Numbered from the stretch's first letter, positions 23,191 to 35,301 are shown. The stretch: 64,000 nucleotides of DNA from Papaver somniferum (GCF_003573695.1 NC_039358.1:234187560-234251559), one strand, 5' to 3'. Numbers and translations are program-made. Notes: generated from the letters alone by a model not told the origin.

Positions 23191-24044
23191 TACCACCTGC
23201 ACCCGATGCGCAACCTACAACCAAGGCATTCCACACAAGCCATTGGCACATGCCATGCAACCCTTGCACTTTAGCATGCCGCGCCTACATCAAAGGCCAC
23301 GATTCTTATCAAGATAAAAAATATCGACCGTCGAAGGTCGCCAATGAGCCGAAACATCTCTCAAGCTTAAGTTATCAAACACCAGAGACATGCTACACGT
23401 TTTTCGCGAAAACACTCGAGACATCAATACATGTCACAAACTGGGGGATGCTTTTTATGGTTTTGGTTTGGCAGTTTACAGCGTGCGACATACACAAATA
23501 CCCGTTTGAAGACAGTGTATTAAGAATAAAACGGTTAATAAATGCAGGAAGTAATGGTGAAACTCTCTTTCATTATGGAACATCAATTCCATCAAATTCC
23601 ATCAATACCAGGCGTTACCACCTCTTCCCATTTAACTCATCCGTTTCTTTTTCTTACGAGTCCATAGTACGTTTCACTTAGACTTGTATAAATAAGTCTT
23701 ACCTATTTCCACCAAGACAACAAGTTTTTGGTCAGGAGAAATGCAATACTCAGAAAGGAAACTTTGCTAGCTTTCACCTCTTGATACAAGTCAAGTACTT
23801 CTCTTCCAGAACTGTTCTGGTCTCAACACTCTCTTCGCTTCCCTCCCTAAACCAGCCCTTCTCCTCCTCTTTGTGATCGAAGCAAATCCGGAACGGCCAT
23901 TTCTTGGTTTAGGCCGGACTTGTACAGATTGATCTCTCTAATCTAAAGTACCCCAGTGCAGTACATTTGTTTAGGGTTTAGATTTGTTTCTCACTCGTCT
24001 ACCTAAATTGGAAAAATCGATAGAAACGATTTCACTCATAAACA

Positions 24045-25797
24045 ACAGTCTCCTGCACGGAGTCCCCAGAGGCTCCACAATTCCTCACCCGAAGTGGATC
24101 TCTATTTTCTCCCTCGTTCCCCAGCTGAAGTTCCCCTGCTTCTATATTTGTTTTAGTCTATTGCAATCACTGGTTGGGTGATGAAAAAATCTGTGGTAGT
24201 GGCAGTATTTGGGGTTTGCCATCTCGGCCTCAGTCGGTGGGCGTCTGGGAGATGGTAGTCTGATAACATCATCTTGAATCCATGCTTCTAAGAGATCGAT
24301 CACCTCCTCAATGGGAAACGGGAAATCCAGAGCATTTCCTTCAGCTTCGTGATGACGCATGGGAGCTTTAACGACGGCCTTCCATGGCAAAGTTGCTCGT
24401 TGTGCTGGTGCTTGGCGTTTAGGCTGCTGGTTTGCAGCTAGGGCCTTCCTTTTTCCTCCCTCGTTTACTACGATCAAAGAGGAGGGACCGACGTTTTACT
24501 ATTTGTTGATAAAACGTCTATTCCCGCGAGTTTCGCCCACGTCTTCGGCTCTGGTTGGTCTAGCTCTTTCCAATAATATTGGTGTTGTTGTTGCTGATCG
24601 CTTGGAAGCTTCATGGAGTTCAGAGAATGTCTGGAAACGCAGGTTCTCTAGCAAGGCGCGGTAAATGGGAGCCATACCCTTGATGCATGAATTCACCAAC
24701 TGTTGCTCGGTCATGTTTGGGTCATGAAAGTCTAGTGCTTGAACCCTGAATCTCTTGACAAAATTATTTGGATGCTCATTATCCCGTTGGTACATCCTTC
24801 CTAGGTCCGAGAAGGTAACTTGTTCAGACACAAAGAAGTACTTCTTGTAAAATGCGGTAACCACCTCAGTTGGGGATGTTGTTTGGCACGATGCTGTTGT
24901 ACCATGTGTATGCTCTTCCGGTGAGCGATTTCGAAAAATCCCTCAGAGGAAGAACGTAATTGTATTCATGATTGCCTAGGCACTCCAGGAATCGAGAGAC
25001 ATGCTCACGTGCATTTCGGTGCCATCGTACATGGTGAATTGAGGAGAGGAGTATCCTCTTGGAAGAGGAATTCTTTGTATTTCAGGTGGGTAAGGAGGTT
25101 GATGCTGATGCATGTCTACTTCATCATTCTTGATTTGGTTCCGGATAAGTTGCTCCGGATCCTATCGTGTGACAAAATTGGAAGGCTGATTTCTTTCCAA
25201 TAGGGTTCTGGAACGAATCTCCTCGTTCGCGGAGATGCGGTCCACCGAGGTGCTGGCACCGGGGGTGTTAGAGGCGTTTCTCATCGGCTCTGGAGGGCAT
25301 GACTCCTGCGACAGCCGCTCTGTCAGGGCTTTGAGAAAGACGAGTACTTATTTTTGTGTCAAAACCATGACCGTCTGGGCTCTAGCGAGAACCTCCTTCT
25401 GTTCCATCATATCAGAGATGGTGATATAGGGTCGGCTTCCTCTAGTTCCTCCGGTATCTCGTCCTGTTGGCAGGGTAATTGGAGTCTTAGTGGCGGTTGG
25501 AGGCGCCATGGTTGACAAAGCAGTAGGAACATTAGCGTCATCTCTGGCCCTGGTGACTGGCGGCGTAACGCCTGAAGGAGCGCTTTCAGTACTTCCAGGA
25601 TTAGCAAGTTGAACAGGAACATTAGAGGCGGCAGCGGCTTTAGCCATGGTGATCGGTGGTGTTACACCTGAAGGAGTGCTTTCAGTGCTGCTGGGGTCAG
25701 TAGGTGGTGCAGTAATGCCTTTGGAAGTGGCGTTAACACTAGGGACAGATTCTGTGTTGGTGTTTTCGGCAACTGATCCGGATCTGAGTTCCACCAT
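24045..25797 (-). pseudogene. Element A gag (disrupted by stops and by element B)
   Basis: Starts MVELRSGSVAENTN at 25797, about 65 bp inside the primer-binding site. Three open stretches (25797-25348, 24864-24499, 24477-24142) share one frame and are separated by stops. They give the Pro/Thr-rich N-terminus, the capsid-like region (FYKKYFFVSEQVTFSDLGRM, RFRVQALDFHDPN) and the knuckle-like YCHYHRFFHHPTSDC. These match gag of B throughout. The frame is cut at 24045 by the end of B's 3' LTR in the middle of NCG...GDSV. Confidence 0.8.
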
Positions 25798-25861
25798 GTT
25801 GGAATTGGAAGTGAAAGGTGATATCGGAAATTTGGAAATCGATGTTTCAACCGAGAGATTG

Positions 25862-25882
25862 ATCTACCACGGTGGTCGTCAA
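25862..25882 (-). promoter_or_regulatory. Primer-binding site of element A (mutated)
   Basis: The minus strand reads TTGACGACCACCGTGGTAGA directly after the LTR end. Compared with TGGCGACCACAATGGG of B it has a G-to-A change in the first triplet. Position and similarity support the call. Confidence 0.65.
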
Positions 25883-25883
25883 T

Positions 25884-28377
25884 TGTTTTAGGGTGAAAAC
25901 GGTTTCTGCTGATTTTGGTAATTTCGGGTGTGTGGGTGAGAAACGAGTTTAAACCCTAAACAATGTACTGCAAGGGAGTACTTTAGATTAGAGATATCAA
26001 TCTGTACAAATCAGGCCTAAACTAAGAAATGGTCGTTCCAGACTTGCTTCAATCACAAAGTGAAGGAGAAGGGTTGGTTTTGGGGAGGGAAGCGAAGAAA
26101 GTGTTGAGACCAGAATAGTTGATTCTGGAAGAGTAGTTGTTTCACGACTTGTATCAGAAAATGGGAAGCTAACATATGGGAAAGCTAGCAAATTTTTTCT
26201 GAATGTTGTATGCTCCTGACCAGAACTTGTCGTTCGGTGGAAATAGGTAAGACCTATTTATACAAGTTGAAGTGAAACGTACTCTGGTCTCGTAAGAAAT
26301 GGAAAATGGATGAGTAAACGGGAAGAGGTGGTAACCGGTAACGCCTGGAATTGATGTTCCATAAAAGAAACCGTTTTACCATCATTACCTGTATTTACTA
26401 ACCGCCTCATCCTTATGACACTGTCTTGTAACGGGCGTAGTGTACGTCGCACGCTATAAACCGCCAAACCAATACCCAATGCGCATCCCCCAGTTTGTGA
26501 CATGTGTTGATGTATCGAGCGTTTTCGTGGAAAATATACAACATGTTGTTGTTTGGAAAGTTGAGCTTGGGAGACTTGCCGGCTCGGTGGTGACCTTTGA
26601 CGGTCAAGATTTTACATCTTGAGAGGAAAGATAGCCGTTGATTTTGCAAATCCTTCGTTTGGTAGCTAGTGGCATGAAAGCATGGACGGACTGACTTTTA
26701 TATGGCATAGTTTAAGCGCGTCCAAAAGTTAGGGTTTTGTTATTGTTTGGGAGCGACCAAAACTATGGCTTGGTATCGGGCCAAAGGTTGTCGGGCGTCG
26801 GCTGGTAACCTTGGACGGCTAGGATTTTCATCTAAGATGGAAGAATGGTCGTTGATCGTCGCAAGCCTTCGTTTTGGCAGCCGTAAAGGGAAGGCCGGCA
26901 TGGTATGGCAAAGCAAGGTGGCTGACATGATATTGGCACATGTGGCATGGACGGCATGCCTTGGCGCGGCCTAGGCATGGCCAAAACTAGGGTTTTGGCG
27001 TTGGGCCAAGGTTACCATGCGTTGGTTGGGGACCTTGGACGGCTAAGATTTGCATCTAAGATGGAAGGATGGCCGTTGATTGTCGCAAGCCTTCGTTTTG
27101 GAAGCTGTAAAGGGAAGGCTGGCATGGTATGGCATGGCAAGGTGGCTGGCATTCCATTGGCACATGTGGCATGGCCGTATTTCCTTGGCGCGGTTTAGGC
27201 GTGGCCAAAACTAGGGTTTTGGCATTAGGTCGAAGGTTACCATGTGTTGGTTGGCGACCTTGGACGGTTAAGATTGGGGTCTCAGATAGAAGGATGGTCG
27301 TTGAATGTCGCAATCCTTCGTTTTGGTAGCCGCAAAGGGAAGGCCGGCATGCTAGGGTTTATGCATGACAAGGTGGCTGGCATGCCATTGGAACATTGGC
27401 ATGGCCTACATGCCTTGGCACGGTTTAGGCGTGACCAAAACTAGGGTTTTGGCGTTGGGATAAGGTTACCATGTGTCGGTTGGCGACCTTCGACGGCTAA
27501 GATTTGCATATGAGATGGAAAAGGTGGTCGTTGATTGTTGTAACTCTTTGTTTTAGCAGCCGTAAAGGGAAGGCCGGCATGGCATGGAGCGGAAAGGTGG
27601 CTGGCATGCCATTGGCACATGTGGCATGGCCGGCATGCCTTGGCGCGGTTTAGGGGTGGACAAAACTAGGGTTTTGTCATTGGTTGGCGACCTTGGACGA
27701 CAAAGATTGGATTCTCAGATAGAAGGATGGTCGTTGATTGTCGCAAGCCTTCGTTTTGGCAGCCAGCGGCATGTAGCAGGGCCGACATGGCATTGGCATG
27801 GGAACATTGCTGGCATGGTTTGTCATTGACACGGTGGTGCGGCTGGCATAGTCGGCATGTCGTAGCGTGGAGACGTCGCTGGCATGGCAGGACATTGGCA
27901 CAGTGGCGCGTCTGGCATGGTCGACAATGGCGTGGCGCGGAGACGTGGATGGCATGGAATGCCATTGGCACAGTGGTGCGGCTGGCATGGTCGGCATGCC
28001 TTGGCGCGGAGACGTGGATGGCATGGCATGCCATTGGCACAGTGGTGTGGCTGGCATGGTTGGCATTCCTTGGCGCGGAGACGTGGCTCGCATGGTTTGC
28101 CATTGGCATGGTGGTGCGGTTGGCATGGTTGGCATGCCTTGGCGCGGAGACATGGATGGCATGGTTTTCAATTGGCACGGTGGTGCAGCTGGCATGGTTG
28201 GCATGCCTTGGAGCGGATACGTGGATGGCATGGTGGTGCGGATGGCACGGTTGGTATGCCTTGGCGCGGTAACATGAGAATTAGGGTTTGGCATAGACGA
28301 TTGTCAGTCAATGTTAAGGGTTCTGCCGTGGAACATGACCCATGTAAAAAAAGGTACCCCTGTAATTCTTACGTAGG
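25884..28377 (-). repeat. 5' LTR of element A, inner part
   Basis: Begins TGTTTTAGGG at 25884 next to the primer-binding site and matches the 3' LTR of A. It includes the 225-bp repeats (about 26710-27790) and the 69-bp repeats (about 27830-28270, fewer copies than the other LTR). It is interrupted after GTAGG at 28373-28377 by element C. Confidence 0.8.
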
Positions 28378-28739
28378 TGATGTGATTATAGATAGTGGTA
28401 AAAGTGGTTCGTTTCTCAGACTTGCGAAGGATAAAATATAGACTTCAATTCTAAAACTAAAATAGAAAAATCACTAATAATTATAGCAAACACTGACAAA
28501 GTTGATATCAATATTAAAAGACAACTGAGGCTAAGATTTCACTATTTTCCAAGTTCAAAGTGATTTAATCCAATCTTTATCTTCATGCAATTTTCTCGTT
28601 CAATTTGATTTTAAAATATTGCAACAAGTAGATTTTCAAAAGTAATAGTTGTAAAAAAAAGTATGAAGAATCAAAAGTCTTAAATTGAGCATACTCCATC
28701 AAAATAGATCACAATCACTCAAATAAAAATCATATTCAA
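28378..28739 (-). repeat. 3' LTR fragment of element C
   Basis: Matches 33537-33899 with about 4 percent differences by eye. The join to RNase H sequence at about 28740 marks the deletion endpoint. Confidence 0.85.
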
Positions 28740-29978
28740 AAGTAATTTGTTTTCTCGCTGACCTAGCACAATGCCTATAGCATAATCTGAAGCATCACAC
28801 ATAATCTCAAAGGGTAGGTTCCAGTTAGGTGCCTGGACTATGGGGGCGATAGTGAGTAAATTTTTAAGCTTCTCAAAAGCCTCTAAACAAGCATCATCAA
28901 AGACAAACTTAACATCTTTTGCAAGCAAATTGCAAAGAGGTCTAGAAATCAAGCTAAAATCCTTAATGAATCGACGGTAAAAACCTGCATGCCCTATGAA
29001 TGACCTAATATATTTTACGGTTTTAGGGACCTGTAAAGTCTTAATAAGGTCAACTTTGGCTTTGTCTACCTCTATACCCTTTGAAGAAACGATGTACCCT
29101 AACACAATTCCTGATTTAACAATGAAATAACATTTTTCCCAATTAAGCACTAAATTCTTTTCCTTACACCTAGTCAACATTAGTGTCAAATGATGCAAGC
29201 AGTCATCAAAAGATGAACCAAATACTGAAAAATCATCCATAAAGACCTCTATAAACCATTCTACCATATCGGAAAATATGCTCATCATACAACGCTAAAA
29301 ACTCGCAGGGGCATTACATAGCCCGAAAGGCATGCGTCTATACGCGAAGGTACCAAAGGGACAGGTAAAAGTGGTTTTCTCTTGGTCTTCTGGGGCAATA
29401 ATGATCTGATTATAACCAGAGTATCCATCTAAGAAGCAATAATGACTATTTCCAGCTAATCTCTCTAGCATTTGGTCGATAAAAGGAAGGGGAAAGTGAT
29501 CCTTCCTTGTGACCTTGTTCAATTTCCTATAGTTGATACAGACACGCCATCCCGTGGTCACTCGGGTTGGGATCAACTCGTTATTATCATTCTGGACTAC
29601 AGTGATACCTGATTTCTTGGGGACAACCTGAACGGGGCTGACCCACTTACAGTCTGAAATTGGGTAGATAATGCCCGCATATAACAAATTCAGCACCTCA
29701 TTTCGAACTACCTCTTTCATGTTAGGGTTTAGTCGACGTTGCATCTCCCTAGAAGGTTTGGAGTCTTCCTCTAAATGAATCTGATATATACACACAGTAG
29801 GACTTATACCCTTAATGTCGGCTATAGTCCAGCCTAAAGCTTCCTTATTATCTTGAAGTACATTCACTAGCCTACTTTCCTGATCACTATCCAAATCGGA
29901 AGCTACAATGACAAGTAAAGTCTCATATGGGCCTAAAAAGACATACTTTAGAGTATCGGGTAGTGGTTTAAGGTCCAA
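28740..29978 (-). pseudogene. Element C reverse transcriptase and RNase H (nonsense, truncated)
   Basis: The reverse transcriptase shows TGWRVCINYRKLNKVTRKDH, LDGYSGYNQI and FAYRRMPFGLCNAPASF. A TAG then replaces the expected Gln (next to RCMMSIFSDMVE), followed by VFMDDFSVFG with the catalytic Asp-Asp pair. Then come the connection (IGHAGFYRRFIKDFSLISRP) and the RNase H start with CDASDYAIG, retaining the first catalytic Asp. The sequence ends within RNase H. The FMDD form and surrounding motifs are typical of Athila elements. The product would copy the element's RNA into DNA; the stop makes this copy inactive. Confidence 0.85.
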
Positions 29979-29990
29979 CTTTGGAGGTTC

Positions 29991-30911
29991 TTATAAAGAA
30001 GGGATTAGGGTAGTCTCAGAAACTGGTAATGGTTCGAACCTAGCTTTCCATCTATCAATGTCTAACACATGGGTAGAATATAATAGAGCATTCACTTGTT
30101 CAATAGGGCTATCATCATCAAAATCTAAACCAAAATGGGATAGACAACTCTCTAATGGGTCTTCAGACAAGATGTTTAGTAATGACTCCTGAACTAAGGA
30201 TTCTATCATATTCACCTATTTTACGCATGTGTCATATAGCTCATAAGGTAGCTTACTGACATTAAAAATGTTCATCTCCATAGTCATATTACCAAAAGAT
30301 AAATCCATCACACCATTTCGACATTTAATGATCCAATTGGACGTAACTAAGAATGGGCGACCTAAAATCACAGGTATCTATTTCTCTGGGTCAGGAACAG
30401 GTTGGGTATCTAGGACCACGAAATCCACTGGAAAAATAAACTTGTTGACCTCAATAAGAACATACTCAATAACACCTCGAGGAATTTTAACAGACCTATC
30501 AACTAACGGCAGTGTCATCTGAGTAGGTTTCATTTCACCAAGTCCTAGTTGTAAGTACACATGGTACGGAAGTAAGTTCACATTGGCTCCTAAGTCAAGT
30601 AAATCTTTTTCTAACCGGTGTTTACCTATTGTACAAGAAATGGTAGGGGAACCTGGTTCTTTGTACTTTGGAGTTGTGGTGTTCTGAATGATTGAACTTA
30701 CTTGACTAGCTAAAAAGGCTTTCTTATGGACGCTAAGTTTTCTCTTTAGCGTACACATATCCTTAAGAAATTTGGCATAAGCAGGAATTTTCCTAATTGC
30801 ATATAACAAAGGAAGGTTTGTGGTAACTTGATTAAAAACCTCCAATATGTCATTAAAGTTCGATTCATTCTTTGTTGGTACTAATAGCTGGGGAAATGGG
30901 GCTCTAGGCAC
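29991..30911 (-). pseudogene. Element C protease and linker
   Basis: 30911-30378 reads AYAKFLKDMCTLKRKL, KEPGSPTISCTIGKHRLEKD, LLDLGANVNLLPYHVYLQLG and SVKIPRGVIEYVLIEV. LLDLGANVNL is the active-site region, with Asp-Leu-Gly in place of the retroviral Asp-Thr/Ser-Gly, as usual for Athila proteases. 30215-29991 encodes a linker toward reverse transcriptase. Stops between segments show decay. Confidence 0.8.
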
Positions 30912-30970
30912 AGAATCAGACCTCTCAGGAACCGAATTGGCATCATCGAAAATTTTATCAGTCCCCTCAG

Positions 30971-32592
30971 TTAGTGGTGATCCTGAGGGTGAGATCCTGA
31001 AGGGTAAACTACAATATGTTCACTATCGGGCATGGTTACCTGATTTTCTACTACTCTGCCACTCCTAAGGGTTCTAATAGCATTCAACCGATTCGATGGT
31101 TTTGCACCTACTTCATGAACTCCTCTAGGATTGGGATTAGTCTGACTAGGGAACCTTCTGTTATCTCTTTCACTTAAGGTCTTAGCTATTTGGACCACTT
31201 GAAGTTCTAACTTAGCAAGGATCTGAGCATTAGTTTGAAAGTTCTGCTTGGTTTCCTGTTGAATACTAATTTGGCTCTCTGCTAACATATCTTGAGTTTT
31301 TGCTAACATCTTAATAGATTCCTCTAAGCTAGTCGTTTTATTTTCTGGGCCTGAAGAGTTCTTAGTATAACCAAAACCTGGGGGAGCATTAGAATTACTA
31401 AACTGAATATGGGTTTCTAAATTATAGGTTTATGTCCCTTAGACCAAGAAAAGTCTGGATGGTTTATCCAACCAGGATTATAGGTTTCTGAATATGGGTC
31501 AAACTTTTGACTATTATCAAATCTTGTGTTATTATAGAGAGCATTGTATTGCTCTTCATTATTCTGGCATTCCGAAAAAGGATCTAATCTACCACTAGTG
31601 TGACCCACTTCTAAAGCTTCTAACCTTTTCGCTATAGCAACAATTTTGGCATCTGAGTCAAAGCTTCCTCCTATCCTATTAACGTTTCCTCTGCCTATAA
31701 TAAATTTTTTTCTGGGGTCCCCTATTACTTTCCCATTGTTGGGTCTTTTCGGAGATTTCATGCAAATATGTCATCGCATCATCAACTGTTTGGTTTTCAA
31801 ACCCACTTGTACACATAGATTCTACTGTGGTTGTAGTGGGATAATCTAAATCCTCATAAAGGATATGAACTAACCTAACCTTTTTTAAACCATGATGAGG
31901 ACATTGGGCTAATAGATCATTGAACCTGTCCAAATACCTATACAAAGATTCTCACTCTTATTGAGAAAACGTGCATATTTGCGTCCTAATAGACGATGTT
32001 TTGTGCCTAGGGAAAACTTGTTCAAAAAGGAAGATATAAGTTGTTCATATGTTTCAATTGAACCAGAAGCCAAACTATATAACCACGATTTATCTTTATC
32101 TTTCAAGGAAAAAGGGAATAACCTAATTTTGAAAGCATCATCATCAAGGTTTCTAATTTTTAGGGTACTATAAATTTCCTCAAAGTCCCTAACATGGAAA
32201 TAGGGGTTTTCATATTCTTTCCCTAAGAAGATTGGGAGCAGTTGTAAGGTCCCAGGTTTAAGTTCATAATTTGCTTCTGTTTCAGCTAACCTGATACACG
32301 AGGGACGAGTAGTCCTAGTCGGGTTCAACAAAGCTTTCAGAGTTGCCATTTCTGGCACTATCGGAATATTAGGAATTGCCTCCTCAAACGGAGGTTTAAA
32401 AACGGATTCTTCAAAAATCGTACTTTCTAAATTGAGGTAATCAATACGCTTAGAAATAATAGGTTTCTTTTTAACAAATCTACCTAGGGCGTCTCTTTCA
32501 GGTTCAGGCATGCAAAAGAATAAGGAAGGGGATTCTATGCAATCACAAAACAAGGATGACTCAACCAAACCAAACCTATTTATTTCTAGCAA
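30971..32592 (-). pseudogene. Element C gag (frameshifted)
   Basis: The first frame (32592-31909) includes PEPERDALGRF, a segment NYELKPGTLQLLPIFLGKEY, FHVRDFEEIYSTLKIRNLDD, and LFPFSLKDKDKSWLYSLASG, the Athila-type Retrotrans_gag domain. A frameshift near 31930 continues with YLDRFNDLLAQCPHHGLKKV (31945-31679). Two later frames (31761-31417 and 31309-30971) give the C-terminal region with a Gln-rich helix (QIVAKLE-like) and FPSQTNPNPRG. Four separate frames mean the polyprotein is broken. Confidence 0.8.
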
Positions 32593-33536
32593 AAAAAAAG
32601 CATGATGGCTCCACTTAGATCGTTTCTAGACCAGCTTTTAATCTTCCGAAAGGCAACTAGGTACAATTTTAGCAAACCTCAAACGAACGAGTTAAGCTAA
32701 TAAGATACACAATGCAGTCCTTTTGAACGATTTTCCTACAAGCTCGTTACCTTATCAGTCTCGTTCTAGTCAAAATTTTAAGCTTGGGTTCTCGTTTGGT
32801 ATCGTTTTCCTAAGGGGGGGGGGGGGGGGGCAAGAAGAGAACGGTGATGAAATCCGAACCCTTATCTTGTATGGTCAGGCTTGCCCTTTATTAGGAAATT
32901 AAACTCTGTATTCAGTCCTCAACATATATGCAACCGAAGGAATACAGTAAACCCGCTGACAGGAGATTCGCGGGTGTTTAGAATCTTACCTCCCGTTCCA
33001 TACGGGGGATGAATCAGTTGTAGTCGACTCGGGCCACCGACTCCGATGTTAGTGTACAAACCCAAGGTGCAGAGACAATATCGTAATTGTCCTCCTTATC
33101 TGCAAACAGTTTATATTTAAACGTACCCTTCCGTAGGGTAAAATTAAAAATAATGTCCAAAGTCCAAAATTCCAAAAGTGTCCAAAAAGAAAGGAAAAAT
33201 TACAAAATAATAAACCCTAATACAATTTTTTTTCCTTCTAAAAATAGAAAAATAAACAAAAGCCTAAAAAAAATAAAATAGCTAAAAAAAACTGTCTCTT
33301 TTCCGTTCTTTTCTCTTTAATCTTTCGCTCCAAGTCTTTACGCTTTTAGCTCCAAGTCTTTTCGAAATCACCAAACTCCTTGGCTCAATTTTCTTTATGA
33401 TCCAAAACCTGTAGACAAAAGATAAATACCAAAAAAACGTAAAATAGAACAAAAATAATAAAAACCTAAAAAAGAAAAGAAAAGAAAAATAAATCTAAAA
33501 CCCTAAAAGCAAGTCCGCGTCGGCGGCGCCAAAAAT
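32593..33536 (-). other. Leader of element C: primer-binding site and G17 tract
   Basis: The minus strand just inside the 5' LTR reads TTTTTGGCGCCGCCGACGCG (33535-33516). Its TGGCGCCG core is that of the Athila tRNA-Asp-type site. An uninterrupted run of 17 G (C on the coding strand) lies at 32814-32830. No gene is seen; short ORFs here are low-complexity. Confidence 0.65.
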
Positions 33537-35191
33537 TGATGTGATTATAGATAGTGGTAAAAGTGGTTCGATTCTCAGACTTGCGAAGGATAAAATATAG
33601 ACTTAAGTTCTAAAACTAAAATAGAAAAATCACGAATAATGATAGCAAACACTGACAAAGTTGATATCAATATTAAAAGACAACTGAGGCTAAGATTCCA
33701 CTATTTTCCAAGTTCAAAGTGATTTAATCCAATCTTTATATTCATGCAATTTTCTCGTTCAATTTGATTCTAAAATATTCCAACAAGTAGATTTTCAAAA
33801 GTAATAGTTGTAAATACCCAGTATGAAGCATCAAAAGTCTTAAACTGAGCATACTCCATCAAAATAGATCACAATCACTCAAATAAAAATCATATTCAAT
33901 CATAGTTTAAGGCAATAAATAGATAAAATAGAATATACCACTTCTTGTTGGAAAAATAGCTTCCTCTATCGCCTCAACAATAGGGTTTAGCTCCTCATAT
34001 TAATCATGATCTCAAAATATGTGTTTATGGCTTAAAAGATGATTGAAAGGATGAAAAGTAATGATATAGACGATTTGCAACAATGTAAATATGTTACAGA
34101 ATCTTTGCTACAAAGAGGAACAGTGGGTAAAGACCTAATGCAATTACTATTGGTAAACGATATGTAGGTTCTGTTGTTGAATAGAAATAGTTTTCTGCGA
34201 TAGATACGCGTGCGTCAATGTTCTTCGTGTTCTTAGTATTTCAACAGCGGAAATAAAACTCCAACTCATGATTTGAGCTTCCTGTTCTCCTCCAAACTTC
34301 CCCAAAGTGTACTTAACCCCTCTATGACTTGCAACAAACCTATATATAGCCAACAACCCCCAAGTAAACCCTAAACAACTCGAGTTTATCTTCATTCTTC
34401 TTTCACGACAAGTCACGGATTTTTATATTTCTTCTCTTTTGTACGCGTCAACTGGGTCAATCCCACCTCTTCAATATTCCAGCATGATCTCATGAACTCA
34501 ATCCTGTGCGTTCAATCCTTTCCTAAATCATCCCATAATTTCCAAATATCCCAACAGAATCCCGGCAACTTTTCTCTTCCCTGTTTTATCCAACTCGATG
34601 ATTTCCTCCTCTATTTTCGAATCTTAAGGAATTATCATCCCTGTTTGACCGAAGCAGGATACTTCTAATCCATATCTACGTCAAACTCCGACTAAATCTG
34701 CTCCTAGTCATCAACAGAACTTCGATAAGCTTCCACCTCCTCTGTTTCGCTCCAACACGGTTGCCCAGCCCAAAATACTCGATCCAAACATACACACCAA
34801 CCCTGTTAGGCTCTAACAGGTCTATTCCAACGAAAATAATCCATTGAATCTCCATAGAAATCGCTCAAAACTCCAACCCTAAATCTTCCTGCCTTTGCAT
34901 TATTTCCCGTCAATTTGAAATTTGAATTTGGGAAGAAAGATGGTCTCCCCTATCCAGAGTAGGGATGCGAATAGAAGCTGCCTTGAGGTGTACTGTGGGT
35001 TTCCCTTATCCAAACCGTGGGTGCCAATATCATTTCCTCCGGGCGATTTAGACAACTTTCGAGCCGATTTCTCCAAAAATGTTTATTGGCCAAAAATACC
35101 TACACACACATAAAATACCATAATAAGTACAAAAATGAGCACTATCAATATATAGAATCGAGACAAATCGGACACAAAAATGTGTCCATCA
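33537..35191 (-). repeat. 5' LTR of element C (1.65 kb)
   Basis: TGATGTGATT...GTGTCCATCA with the flanking duplication on the right and the primer-binding site on the left. A TATA-like CTATATATAGCC (minus GGCTATATATAG) lies at about 34348-34360, a possible promoter for the minus-strand transcript. Confidence 0.8.
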
Positions 35192-35196
35192 GTAGG

Positions 35197-35296
35197 CATG
35201 CTGATTGATTTAATAAATGTGCTAATGGTCATAGTGACGTCATGTCAGATGTACAGTTTTACGATTTTAACCCTAAGTTAAAAACCACCATCAACA
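35197..35296 (-). repeat. 5' LTR of element A, outer 100 bp
   Basis: Continues the LTR interrupted at 28377 (CATGCTGATTGATT...CCACCATCAACA) and matches 13238-13337. The right target duplication GGAGT follows at 35297-35301. Confidence 0.85.
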
Positions 35297-35301
35297 GGAG
35301 T

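Larger units (their letters stand above)
16013..24044 (+). mobile_element. Gypsy element B (gag-protease, no reverse transcriptase), plus strand, nested in A
   Basis: Order on the plus strand: truncated 5' LTR (16013-16797), primer-binding site, gag-protease (16885-19130), pol end (to 19743), 3' non-coding region with an antisense ORF, 3' LTR (21296-24044). The gag of A resumes directly at 24045 in the opposite orientation, so B is inserted in A's gag. The left border is not an LTR end. B's 5' LTR starts in mid-LTR at the shared string CCTTGCACTTT, so a deletion removed about 2 kb of this LTR together with adjoining A sequence. No reverse transcriptase was found. Confidence 0.8.
21296..24044 (+). 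repeat. 3' LTR of element B (2.75 kb, minisatellite-rich)
   Basis: Starts TGTTGATGGTGG, the same terminus as the LTR of A, and ends CATAAACA. The first 130 bp and the last 780 bp resemble the LTRs of A. The middle holds two tandem arrays different from those of A. ACAGT follows at 24045-24049 and would be the target-site duplication, but the left copy is deleted. Confidence 0.8.
28378..35191 (-). mobile_element. Athila-type Gypsy element C, minus strand, 3' truncated
   Basis: Borders TGATGTGATT...GTGTCCATCA are flanked by the 5-bp duplication GTAGG (28373-28377 and 35192-35196), and removal restores the LTR of element A. On the minus strand: complete 5' LTR (35191-33537), primer-binding site, gag (32592 to about 31000), protease (30911-30378), reverse transcriptase and RNase H (29978-28740), then directly a 362-bp piece of the 3' LTR (28378-28739). 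The RNase H end, the integrase and most of the 3' LTR were lost in one deletion. The gag, protease and FMDD-type reverse transcriptase fit the Athila lineage. Confidence 0.85.
10071..35296 (-). mobile_element. Gypsy element A (gag-protease, no reverse transcriptase), minus strand
   Basis: The outer borders are the left LTR start TGTTTGAGGG at 10071 and the right LTR end CCACCATCAACA at 35296, flanked by the 5-bp duplication GGAGT. On the minus strand the order is 5' LTR (35296 down to 25884, interrupted by element C), primer-binding site, gag (25797-24045), a break containing element B, the protease and pol end (16012-15321), a non-coding 3' region with an antisense ORF, then the 3' LTR (13337-10071). 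No YxDD, RNase H or integrase core was found. The same pol segments are absent from B, which belongs to the same family. Confidence 0.8.

Noticed and set aside
21479..23317. ORFs of 65-167 codons rich in Ala, His and Pro
   Set aside because: Artefacts of the 44-bp and 77-bp minisatellites in the LTR of element B.
25646..25891. Plus-strand ORF of 81 codons opposite gag of element A
   Set aside because: Shadow of the gag frame on the other strand; no counterpart opposite gag of element B.
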